This document shows positions 52,162 to 60,046 of a stretch of 64,000 bases of DNA, piece after piece (positions within the stretch are counted from its first letter, which is position 1; each line of letters starts with the position of its first letter). Below the pieces are notes generated by a model that saw only the letters and a program-made list of their open reading frames with translations, was not told the origin of the DNA and did not search any database. The stretch comes from Humisphaera borealis (GTDB taxonomy: Bacteria > Planctomycetota > Phycisphaerae > Tepidisphaerales > Tepidisphaeraceae), in NCBI RefSeq assembly GCF_015169395.1, contig NZ_CP063458.1, forward strand, positions 4,278,001 through 4,342,000. Reading direction: 5' to 3'. A program made the position numbers and the translations under genes.

Positions 52162-54096
52162 ATGGCTGAAGTCGCCAACGAACTCTGGAGCATCTTCGAC
52201 TCTCGGCGCGTTAAAGCGCCCGAGCTGAAGGGTCTCGATGCGGCCGTCAACAGCATGGTTGGCGTGGCAAAGAATCGTCGGCCGGTGCTGTCGCGGCTTA
52301 AGGCGCAAGTCGAGCGCATCGAGGCGATGGAGTCGGAGATGCAGAACCTGGGGTCAACCCGGTTCCAGGAAGAAGTCGCCGCCAGCCGCGATCTGGCACG
52401 GCTCGGACGTCTGAAGGACGGCGCGCTCGATCGAGCGATGGCCCTGATCCGCGAAGGCGCCAAGCGCGCTTCGGGCCTGCGACCCTATAAGGTGCAGGTG
52501 ATGGGTGCCTTGGCGATGTGCGAAGGCGCGATCGCGGAGATGGCCACCGGCGAAGGCAAGACGCTCACGGCATCGCTCGCGGCAACGCTCTGGGCTTGGG
52601 CCGGTCGGCCGGTGCATGTCATTACCGTCAACGACTACCTCGTCGGCCGCGATGCCGAGGAAATGTCGCCGATCTACAAGATGTGCGGGCTGCGCGTCGG
52701 CCATGTCGTTCACGACACGACGCCCCAGGACCGCATCGACCATTACCGTCGGGATGTCGTTTACGTCACCAGCAAGGAACTCGTCGCCGACTTCCTGCGC
52801 GACCAGATCATGCTCGGCAACCTCCGCAGCAGCACGCAGACGCAGGTCGGCATGCTTATCGGCGGGGCGCAGAACGGCCGGTTGCAGGTGCCGGGATTGT
52901 TCCGCGTGCTGGTCGACGAGGCCGACTCGCTGCTGATCGACGAAGCCGTTACGCCGCTGATCATCAGCAACAGCCCCGACGAGAACCCCAACGCCGACCT
53001 CTACCGTGCCGCCGACGAGCTGGCGCTGAAGCTCGAAGTCGGCCGCGACTTTGCCCTGGACAAGGAAGTCAAGCAGATCGATCTGACCGCGCGCGGCCAG
53101 CGCCGGCTCGAAGAGCTCTCCGGCGATCACGGCTTCTGGAAGGGCAAACGCCGCCGCGAAGAGCTCGTCACCCAGGCCCTCAGCGCCCGCTACTGCTTCA
53201 ACCGCGATGAACAGTACCTCGTCACCGCCGACGAGAAGGTGCAGATCATCGACGAGTTCACCGGCCGCGTGATGGCCGACCGCTCCTGGCGGCACGGGCT
53301 GCACCAGGCGATCGAGGTGAAGGAAGGCGTTCCCATCACCGCCGACAAGGAAAACCTGGCCCGCCAGTCGTTCCAGCGGTTCTTCCGGCAGTACCCCATC
53401 ATGGGCGGCATGACCGGGACCGCGTGGGAAAGCCGTGGCGAGCTGTGGAACATCTACCAGCGGCCGATCGTCCGCATTCCCACGAACAAGCCGTGCATTC
53501 GAGAGCAGTTGCCGATCAAGATGTTCGCGACCACTGCCGAGAAGTTTGATGCCGCCGTGCAGCGCGTGATCGAACTGAATGACAAAGGCCTGCCAGTGCT
53601 GGTGGGCACCAAGACGGTCTGGGCGAGCGAAGAGGTGAGCAAGCGCCTCGCCGCCGCCGGCCGGGCCCATCGTGTGCTGAACGCGGCACAGAACGAGCAG
53701 GAAGCGAACATCGTTTCTGAGGCGGGTCAGCCGGCGCGAATCACCGTTGCCACCAACATGGCCGGCCGTGGCACCGACATCAAGCTGGGTCGCGGCGTCG
53801 CCGAGCTGGGCGGACTGCACGTGATTTCTTGCGAGCCGAACAACAGTTTCCGCGTCGATCGCCAGCTATACGGCCGTGCCGCCCGCCAAGGCGACCCGGG
53901 CTGTGCCCAGCTTTACTGCTCAGCCGAGGACGAACTGTTCGTTCGCCATGCCCCCAAGCTGCGGCGTGCCTGGCGGGCCATCGGCCCCGGCCGGCTGATC
54001 AAGATGGCCCAGGCCCGCGCCGAACGGCTGGCGCGTTTCAACCGCAAGCAGGTCCTCAAGGCCGACGACTGGATGGACCAGAGCCTGCCGTTCTAG
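52162..54096 (+). CDS. truncated SecA-like ATPase
   Basis: A 644-residue cytosolic SecA homologue, well short of the usual 800-900. NBD1: PYKVQVMGALAMCEGAIAEM then ATGEGKT (Walker A 127-134), VHVITVNDYLVGRDAEEM, and VDEADSLLIDEAVTPLIIS. The TNNEFGFDYLRDN segment of SecA is replaced by VTSKELVADFLRDQI with an insertion before the DEAD box. NBD2: TNMAGRGTDIKLGRG (533 on) and YGRAARQGDPG (571 on). Only about 65 residues follow, so the helical scaffold, wing and C-terminal zinc domains are missing. It cannot be the housekeeping SecA; it probably drives or unfolds a substrate for the adjacent M50/HlyD proteins. Confidence 0.92.
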   Translation: MAEVANELWSIFDSRRVKAPELKGLDAAVNSMVGVAKNRRPVLSRLKAQVERIEAMESEMQNLGSTRFQEEVAASRDLARLGRLKDGALDRAMALIREGAKRASGLRPYKVQVMGALAMCEGAIAEMATGEGKTLTASLAATLWAWAGRPVHVITVNDYLVGRDAEEMSPIYKMCGLRVGHVVHDTTPQDRIDHYRRDVVYVTSKELVADFLRDQIMLGNLRSSTQTQVGMLIGGAQNGRLQVPGLFRVLVDEADSLLIDEAVTPLIISNSPDENPNADLYRAADELALKLEVGRDFALDKEVKQIDLTARGQRRLEELSGDHGFWKGKRRREELVTQALSARYCFNRDEQYLVTADEKVQIIDEFTGRVMADRSWRHGLHQAIEVKEGVPITADKENLARQSFQRFFRQYPIMGGMTGTAWESRGELWNIYQRPIVRIPTNKPCIREQLPIKMFATTAEKFDAAVQRVIELNDKGLPVLVGTKTVWASEEVSKRLAAAGRAHRVLNAAQNEQEANIVSEAGQPARITVATNMAGRGTDIKLGRGVAELGGLHVISCEPNNSFRVDRQLYGRAARQGDPGCAQLYCSAEDELFVRHAPKLRRAWRAIGPGRLIKMAQARAERLARFNRKQVLKADDWMDQSLPF

Positions 54097-54282
54097 CTGA
54101 GGTTGGCTCGGGGTTGGCCCTGTAGGATTATTTCACAGGGGGAGGACGCCGATTCCCGCGCGGCCGGTCTGTTTCCCTGTCCATTTCCTGCCGGAACGTG
54201 TTATTCTTGCACGCCGATCGCCTTTGACAGCCGGTCGCCCGGGTCCGTGATCGCACCAAACCAAAGTCCGAAGGGCCGCCCC

Positions 54283-55830
54283 ATGCGAACGATCTTTGTT
54301 CAGCGAATGCTTCGTCGCCGTGTCGCCGGCCGTGTGTCATCGGTCATTCTGCTGGCTGTCACACCGGCGGTGCTGGCGCAGGTCGCGGTTGATCCCCTTG
54401 TTTCGACAACCTCGGGGCCTGCTGCCGTAGCGCCGGCAACCCAGCCGTTAGCGCCGTCCACCCAGCCCGGGACGCTGCCGGCAGTACTTCCCGCGACGGG
54501 ACCGAGTGCCGCCCCGGCCACCCGACCGGCGACGCCGGCCACCGTGCCTGCGGTGGTGCCCGTTTCCGACCCGCAAACCACGGCCAAGGTGAATGCGCTG
54601 ATCGAGCGTCTGGCCGATGCCGACTGGAAGGCTCGCAAGCGCGCTTCCGACGAACTGGAGCGGCTCGGCGAGCCGGCTGAACCGGCGCTCAAGGAGTCGC
54701 TCGCCCGTAAGGATCTTCTTCCCGATGCCCGCACCGCGATCGAAGTGATTCTCAAGCAGTCCAGTGAGCGGAAGCGAACCGGTGCGACGCTGGTCACGCT
54801 CGACGTCAAGCAGGTCGATCCTTTGAAGGCGATCAGCGCCATCCTGGAGCAAGGCAACCTGACACTGACGCAGGAAGCAAAGGACCTGTTGGGGCAGAAG
54901 TCCGCGACCCGGCTCGATGTGCACCTCGACCGTCAACCGCTCTGGTCGGCACTGGCCAAGGTCGGCAGAGAGGCCGGCGTCGGCTTTACCGGTCTGGCCG
55001 ACAACCAAGTCGCATTGGCACCACTGACGGACGCAGCCGGCGCGACGGACAAGATCGCCGGGCCCGCCGCCGAGGACGGCCCGTTTGCCCTTTGCATCCA
55101 GCGGGTCGAAGTGACCGTGCGCAAGATCAAGGATTTTGCAGGAGTTCGCGGTGGCGGCGGTAACCCGATGGCCAATGCCTTCGTCAGCCCGCCAGTCCGG
55201 CTGAGTGTCGCCGCTTGGGCCGAACCCCGCGTAAAACCCGGCACTTGGATGCTCGATTCGATTCCCGAGTGCACCACCGACAAGGGCAAAACACTCAACG
55301 CCCAGATCTACAGCTACGGCCGCAACGCCAAGACCAACGACGGATCGAGCACCTACGTCACGATTAGCGGCGACACCGACGGAGCCAAGGTCATTGCCGC
55401 GATGACCGTGAAGGCGCGATTCGTCCTCAACTGGAACACCGAAGTCTTCGAAGTCGATAACTGCCAGGCCGCCAACGAAGTGACGAAAATCATCGGCGGC
55501 AATCGCGTCGTGCTGAAAAGCGTCAAGAAGGTCGGCAACGACAACTGGACTTACGAAGTGGTGATCCACCGCGACACACGCACGCCCGAGGAATGGACAA
55601 CACTGCAGCAGATCGTCGATCGTGCCGGATGCCGCGTGGTCGATGCCGACGGCAAGACACTGCAGCAGCGGGGCAGCGGTTCGAGCTGGGGTGGCGATGA
55701 GCTCCGCATCAACGGAACACTCGCTCAAGGCAATGGCACCGGTGAGCCCAAAAAGCTGACGTGGGAACTGCCCGGCAAGATCGAGATGCTGCCGGCGACG
55801 TTCGTCTACAAGAACATCCCGCTGCCTTAA
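54283..55830 (+). CDS. exported protein with Thr/Pro linker and HEAT-like motif
   Basis: A 515-residue protein. A signal peptide (VSSVILLAVTPAVLAQ) leads into a long Ala/Pro/Thr linker rich in ATQP, STQP and ATRP. Residues about 108-145 form a HEAT-like pair (LIERLADADWKARKRASDEL then ERLGEPAEPALKESL) common in planctomycetes. The rest (VTLDVKQVDPLKAISAILEQ, RLDVHLDRQPLWSALAKVGR, and a beta-rich C-terminus) resembles secretin/TonB N-domain style modules but is not assigned. AAGGG upstream is weak. It follows the SecA-like gene by 186 bases in the same direction; functional linkage is unproven. Confidence 0.7.
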   Translation: MRTIFVQRMLRRRVAGRVSSVILLAVTPAVLAQVAVDPLVSTTSGPAAVAPATQPLAPSTQPGTLPAVLPATGPSAAPATRPATPATVPAVVPVSDPQTTAKVNALIERLADADWKARKRASDELERLGEPAEPALKESLARKDLLPDARTAIEVILKQSSERKRTGATLVTLDVKQVDPLKAISAILEQGNLTLTQEAKDLLGQKSATRLDVHLDRQPLWSALAKVGREAGVGFTGLADNQVALAPLTDAAGATDKIAGPAAEDGPFALCIQRVEVTVRKIKDFAGVRGGGGNPMANAFVSPPVRLSVAAWAEPRVKPGTWMLDSIPECTTDKGKTLNAQIYSYGRNAKTNDGSSTYVTISGDTDGAKVIAAMTVKARFVLNWNTEVFEVDNCQAANEVTKIIGGNRVVLKSVKKVGNDNWTYEVVIHRDTRTPEEWTTLQQIVDRAGCRVVDADGKTLQQRGSGSSWGGDELRINGTLAQGNGTGEPKKLTWELPGKIEMLPATFVYKNIPLP

Positions 55831-55845
55831 GGCAGACGGGCTGCC

Positions 55846-56979
55846 TCACCCGCCAAACATTTGGGTGAAGTAGGTGTCTTCGCGACCCATCCCGACGCGT
55901 TTCCCGCCGCCCATCATGTTGGCGTGGTGGCCGGGCGAATACCACCAGACACTGATCGCCCGTTCCCCTCGCTCGCTGCCCTGGTAGATGTTCTCGCTGA
56001 AGGCTTTGGTCCCGGCCAGAGCGGCCCGCTTCCAGGGCGTTTCCTTGCCAGGCACCGGCGAGTTGTGATCGAAGAAGTTCAACCGCTTCATGTCCTTGGA
56101 ATGGCCGCGGCTGGCGTCGCACAGCTTGATGTCGATCGCGAGCGCTCCGATTCCCAACAGCAGACGAATGCGGTTGAGCTCTGCGATCCCCATCGCCTCA
56201 CCCTGATCGAGCTTTGCGGCGATCGGGACGTTCGCGCTTAGTGTGGCTTTGTCCTGCGGGGTCATGGGCATCGCCAGCAGGCAGGTATGCTTCTCGCGGG
56301 CAACCAGGACGGCTTCAAGCTGTTCCGGCCGCAGCATGGTCCCCAAAGCCTTGTGCTGTTCGGCCGGCAGCTTCTCCAGGGACGAATGGAAGAATGCTGC
56401 AATCTGAATGACTTCGGAACGGGCCGTTTTCAGCTCTGAGTTTTTCTCGGCCGCCTGTTCTGGTGTGACCTGCAGGAGTTCCGTCAGCCGGGCGATTGCC
56501 GGATCGCACGTCTCCTTGATCGCGGCTTCGGTCAGCGTTCGAGAGCGGGAGACCGAGAGCGATTTCTGCCGCAGACTGCTGACCTCCGCCTCGACTTTCT
56601 GGGATCCACCGCCGGCTTTGACGCGATCGCGCACCAGGTCGGCGCAGGTTTTGTCCAGGCGGGCGAGATAAGCGGCGGTTCGCGGCTCGATGTCGCCGGC
56701 CGCGTACCTGGCGAGTTGCCGAGCGCCTTCCTCGCCCTGCGAAAGCAACAGGTCGGCGATGCGTTGACGTTCCTCCGGGGCAACACCGGGTTTACGAAGC
56801 GACGCGACATGCTTCGCCGAGACAGCCGCTGCCGATTCTGACACCGCCTGCCCATGAGTTGCAGAAGCCAGTGCGAAGAGGCAAACAATCGCGCCGAGAA
56901 TCCCCGCGACCGATAGAGTCGCCGGCAGGCCGGGCCGGGCCGCCTGCGTATCAGGGCGTGATGGTTTTAATGCAGTCAC
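55846..56979 (-). CDS. exported CAP-domain protein
   Basis: A 377-residue protein. Signal peptide about 20-44 (LSVAGILGAIVCLFALASA). The middle is helical, possibly coiled coil (KAGGGSQKVEAEVSSLRQKS to QVTPEQAAEKNSELKTARSE). The CAP/SCP/PR1 domain fills the C-terminal 120 residues: GIAELNRIRLLLGIGALAID, HSKDMKRLNFFDHNSP, ENIYQG and WWYSPGHHANMMGGGKRVGMG, with the His/Glu cavity residues kept. Bacterial CAP proteins bind lipids or act in the envelope. It is convergent with the gene before it, with only a 15-base gap. Confidence 0.85.
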   Translation of the reverse strand: MTALKPSRPDTQAARPGLPATLSVAGILGAIVCLFALASATHGQAVSESAAAVSAKHVASLRKPGVAPEERQRIADLLLSQGEEGARQLARYAAGDIEPRTAAYLARLDKTCADLVRDRVKAGGGSQKVEAEVSSLRQKSLSVSRSRTLTEAAIKETCDPAIARLTELLQVTPEQAAEKNSELKTARSEVIQIAAFFHSSLEKLPAEQHKALGTMLRPEQLEAVLVAREKHTCLLAMPMTPQDKATLSANVPIAAKLDQGEAMGIAELNRIRLLLGIGALAIDIKLCDASRGHSKDMKRLNFFDHNSPVPGKETPWKRAALAGTKAFSENIYQGSERGERAISVWWYSPGHHANMMGGGKRVGMGREDTYFTQMFGG

Positions 56980-57142
56980 AAATCCTCCGGTTTCCGTCCT
57001 TGCGATACCTCAGCGTATGAGCCGCCCTCGCGACGGCAAGTGCGGCAGGGTGGGGCGTCGCGATTTTGACAACATGTGCGGGTGCGATTGAGTAACATGA
57101 CGGTGTCGCAACGTTATACTTAGAAAAAATCGGAGGGTTCCC

Positions 57143-58057
57143 GTGAACGAGTCCATGAACCGCCGCTCGCTTCTGCGCGGCGCATTTGTCGCCGCCGCTT
57201 CCACCGCCCTGGCAGGACCCCTTGCTTTCGACGCATTGGGCGCTGCCGATGCCGCCGCCAAGCCCCGGCTCCGCAAGGCCGTCAAGTTCGGCATGATCGG
57301 GCTCAAAGGCGCGACGATCGAAGAAAAGTTCGCGCTGATCAAGAAGATCGGCTACGAAGGCGTCGAGATGGACAGCCCCAGCGGCGTCAACCCCGCCGAG
57401 GCGGCCGCCGCAGCGAAGAAGGTCGGCATTGAGATTCACGGCGTCGTCATCTCCACGCACTGGGGCACCCGGCACTCCGACCCTGACGAGAAGGTCCGCG
57501 CCAAGGCGTTCGACCACCTCATCGGTGCCCTGAAGGACGCCAAGACCTACGGTGCTTCTACCGTGTTGCTCGTCCCCGGCGTTGTGAAGAACCAGACCGA
57601 TGAGAACTTCGACCTGGTGTGGCAGCGCTCGACCGCCGCAGTCAAGAAGGCGTTACCAACGGCAAAAGAGCTCGGCGTGAAGATCGCGATCGAGGTCGTC
57701 TGGAACAACTTCATCACCTCGTCTGACATGCTCATCAAGTATGTCGACCAGTTTAACGACCCGGCGGTGGGGGCCTACTTCGATTGCTCCAACATGATCA
57801 AGTACGGCGAGCCGTCGGCGACCTGGATTCGCAAACTCGGCAAGCGCATGCTGAAGTTCGATTTCAAAGGGTACAACGGCAAAACCAACAAGTGGGTGCC
57901 GATCGGCGAAGGCACCGAGGACTGGCCGGAAATCCGCAAAGCGCTGGTCGAGATCGGCTACGAAGGCTGGGCCACATCCGAAGTGGGCGGCGGCGGAGAA
58001 GACAAGCTGCGCGAAATCGCCAAGCAGATGGACGAAGTCCTGGGGCTCAAGGCGTAG
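57143..58057 (+). CDS. Tat-exported sugar phosphate isomerase/epimerase-like protein
   Basis: A 304-residue AP-endonuclease-2-type TIM barrel with a Tat leader (MNRRSLLRGAFVAAASTALAG). Barrel signatures are VKFGMIGLKGATIEEKFALI, GYEGVEMDSPSG, GVVISTHWGTRHSDP, IAIEVVWNNF and DWPEIRKALVEIGYEGWATS; Glu and His residues suit a divalent metal site. The start is GTG at 57143 with GGAGGG upstream. It is a second such exported isomerase in the window (see 18931). It likely isomerises a periplasmic keto-sugar; not proved. Its last 11 bases overlap the convergent lipoprotein gene. Confidence 0.88.
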   Translation: MNESMNRRSLLRGAFVAAASTALAGPLAFDALGAADAAAKPRLRKAVKFGMIGLKGATIEEKFALIKKIGYEGVEMDSPSGVNPAEAAAAAKKVGIEIHGVVISTHWGTRHSDPDEKVRAKAFDHLIGALKDAKTYGASTVLLVPGVVKNQTDENFDLVWQRSTAAVKKALPTAKELGVKIAIEVVWNNFITSSDMLIKYVDQFNDPAVGAYFDCSNMIKYGEPSATWIRKLGKRMLKFDFKGYNGKTNKWVPIGEGTEDWPEIRKALVEIGYEGWATSEVGGGGEDKLREIAKQMDEVLGLKA

Positions 58058-58970
58058 GGACGGGTGCGGCCGGGGAAGATGGATGCACGGCGCCCGCTGG
58101 TCGAGTAGCGGGCCCGGAGAATCCCTCCCTTTTGTCGAACATCGCGGCGTTCAATCCGCGATTGACGTCGATCCCCGTCAGCCGCCAGCGATGGACGGCG
58201 GCGGGGAAGGGTCGGATCAACTCCTCGTAGAATGCCGTCGGCCACCAGACGCCTTCGATGCGAACGTAGTCGCCGGGGATGACGTCCACCACCGCGCCTT
58301 TGGTGCTGTCGAGCGCCTCGAGTGTCATCCGGTACCGCCGGACGCGGCGGTCGTCGCGATCGACAGCCACCAGAACCCGGTCTTCAGCATCTCCGCCAAT
58401 ACCAGGCTTCAGAATCGCCAGGAACTGGTCGCACGTCTGGCCGTCAATTTTCACCATGGGTGCCGCTTTGACGATTGCGCCGCGTTCGGCAAGAAACGCC
58501 GGCCCCAGAAGGAAGAGCCGATATGCGTCGGCGACAAGCGCCGCGCTGGCGAGCGTCTCCGGGTCGGTCGATTCCTTGCCATTGTAAGCGACCGAGACGG
58601 TCTCTCGTGTTCGCAGGACCACCTTGCGACCGCCGGAACCGATGTGCGTCTGTGCCGTGAGGAATTGCCCCTCCGCTTTTAGAAGAAGCCTTTCCTGCGA
58701 CCGCTTCCGAAACTGGTCGTCAACCAGTACAGGCTGAACGCGGTTCACCAGTCCGCTGAGCCAGTCGCCGTCATAGGACACACTGACGTCGTGCAGGCGG
58801 GTCAGGTCGCCCTGAGCTTGTCGGGCTGCTTCCAACAGTTGCGCCGCTGCAGCATCAGACGTCGCAAGGGAACCCTGGGGTGTTGGCATGGCGGCGCAGC
58901 CGCCGAGCGCTGTCGCAGCCCATAGGATGCAGCAAATTGTTGTCCAATGAGGCAGCAAGAGCGTTCGCAT
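58047..58970 (-). CDS. hypothetical lipoprotein
   Basis: A 307-residue protein with a lipobox signal (ILWAATALGGC, Cys25). The mature region is mostly beta (VSVSYDGDWLSGLVNRVQPV, RKVVLRTRETVSVAYNGKES, YRMTLEALDSTKGAVVDVIP, YVRIEGVWWPTAFYEEL), suggesting an LolB/LppX-like or similar lipid-binding barrel, but no family is certain. A proline-rich tail ends it. The stop codon lies inside the 3' end of the convergent isomerase gene. Confidence 0.72.
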   Translation of the reverse strand: MRTLLLPHWTTICCILWAATALGGCAAMPTPQGSLATSDAAAAQLLEAARQAQGDLTRLHDVSVSYDGDWLSGLVNRVQPVLVDDQFRKRSQERLLLKAEGQFLTAQTHIGSGGRKVVLRTRETVSVAYNGKESTDPETLASAALVADAYRLFLLGPAFLAERGAIVKAAPMVKIDGQTCDQFLAILKPGIGGDAEDRVLVAVDRDDRRVRRYRMTLEALDSTKGAVVDVIPGDYVRIEGVWWPTAFYEELIRPFPAAVHRWRLTGIDVNRGLNAAMFDKREGFSGPATRPAGAVHPSSPAAPVPTP

Positions 58971-59050
58971 TTGCGATGATAGGGCGAGATCGCATCCATC
59001 TGCATGGATTTGAAATCAGGACGGCTTCCGAAGGCAGGCGATCGCAGATC

Positions 59051-59722
59051 TCAACCGCGCCCCAGAAGCTCGTCCGATTCAATGATTTTCCTAGCCAGTT
59101 CTGCCAAACCAAGGCGGCGCTTCTGACTTTCCTGCTGGAGCCGGCGATGCGCCTCGGCCTCCTGCAGGCCCAGGAGCTTCATGTAAATGCCTTTAGCACG
59201 TTCGATCAGCTTGCGGTTCTCCAGCGTCTGAAGGAGCTGCCGGCTTTGCTCGACCAGACTGTCGCGCTCGGCGCGAAGCCGGGCGACGGCCGCGAACCAG
59301 GTGCCGCCGAGAGAAAGCGTCGCCGCGATCTCCCCCACAGTCGCCGATCGCCCGATGCAACCCACTACTCCGGTGATCAGGCATTGCGAGATCAGTCGTG
59401 GGTCGGCTTGATCCGTAACGACGACAACCGGGATCGGCCCGCTCAACTGCAATGCGCGACACAGATCGAATCCGTCATCGCCATGAAACGGGACCACCAT
59501 CAGGACCGCATTTGCTTCAAAAGCGGATACATGCCCCAACGCTTCTTCGGCGTTTACCGCCGCTGATGCGACGGCGACGTGCCCGGCCAGCCTGATGGCC
59601 GATTGAAAGGGTGCTACGACCGCTGCATCGTCCGCCACCAGCAGCACGCGCAGGGGCAAAGTGCTCGCCGGCGATGCTGTCGCCGGGGGCAGGCCTGCGC
59701 TGGCCGTCTCGGTATCCAACAT
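59051..59722 (-). CDS. ANTAR-domain regulator with degenerate receiver
   Basis: A 223-residue response-regulator-like protein. Residues 23-145 resemble a receiver (RVLLVADDAAVV, PIPVVVVTDQADP), but the phosphoacceptor Asp position reads VLMVVPFHG with Val instead of Asp and the conserved Lys reads Arg (CIGRSATVGEI), so it is probably not phosphorylated. A linker helix leads to a C-terminal ANTAR domain (LENRKLIERAKGIYMKLLGL, RRLGLAELARKIIES), which binds RNA hairpins to stop terminator formation. It is similar in plan to AmiR, whose receiver is also non-phosphorylated. Its target RNA and partner are not apparent. Confidence 0.88.
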   Translation of the reverse strand: MLDTETASAGLPPATASPASTLPLRVLLVADDAAVVAPFQSAIRLAGHVAVASAAVNAEEALGHVSAFEANAVLMVVPFHGDDGFDLCRALQLSGPIPVVVVTDQADPRLISQCLITGVVGCIGRSATVGEIAATLSLGGTWFAAVARLRAERDSLVEQSRQLLQTLENRKLIERAKGIYMKLLGLQEAEAHRRLQQESQKRRLGLAELARKIIESDELLGRG

Positions 59723-59786
59723 GGTTTCCGTTCCAGCCCGATACCCGGGCCGACAACATCAGGTTTCTAAGCGGCAAGATATGTCC

Positions 59787-59812
59787 CGGTCGCATCTCCC
59801 GAAATGCGACCG
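59787..59812. promoter_or_regulatory. small palindrome upstream of the ANTAR gene
   Basis: CGGTCGCAT and its complement (59787-59795, 59804-59812) with an 8-base loop, about 65 bases before the minus-strand ANTAR start. It may be an operator or a leader hairpin. The loop is not the hexanucleotide (A1, G4) known for ANTAR targets. Confidence 0.3.
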
Positions 59813-60046
59813 ATGCCTTACGTGCTCATGTTACGATCATGGAGCGTCAGAGTTCGAAGAAAAAAGATTTCGCGACGTTTCCATGGTCGAACAGGTAAAC
59901 GGTTGTTGATTGCAGGAATGTGCCTTGTACAGCCGCGTCTGCAGCGCGACGTGTGTCATTTGGCACACATCGTCAGTACCTCATGGCTGACGGCTCCAAT
60001 GGGTTATCATCGTCTCCTGAGCCCTAATCGAACCGGGGAATCGCAC

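Noticed and set aside
52354-53820. A 488-codon minus-strand frame across the SecA-like gene
   Set aside because: Antisense frame without motifs; the plus-strand SecA motifs are clear.
57088-57120. A -35/-10 promoter (TTGAGT...TATACT) before the isomerase gene at 57143
   Set aside because: The spacing is 21 bases, too long for a normal promoter.
59787-59812. A dual-hairpin ANTAR RNA target upstream of the regulator
   Set aside because: Only one hairpin with an 8-base loop was seen; known targets need two hairpins with hexanucleotide loops.
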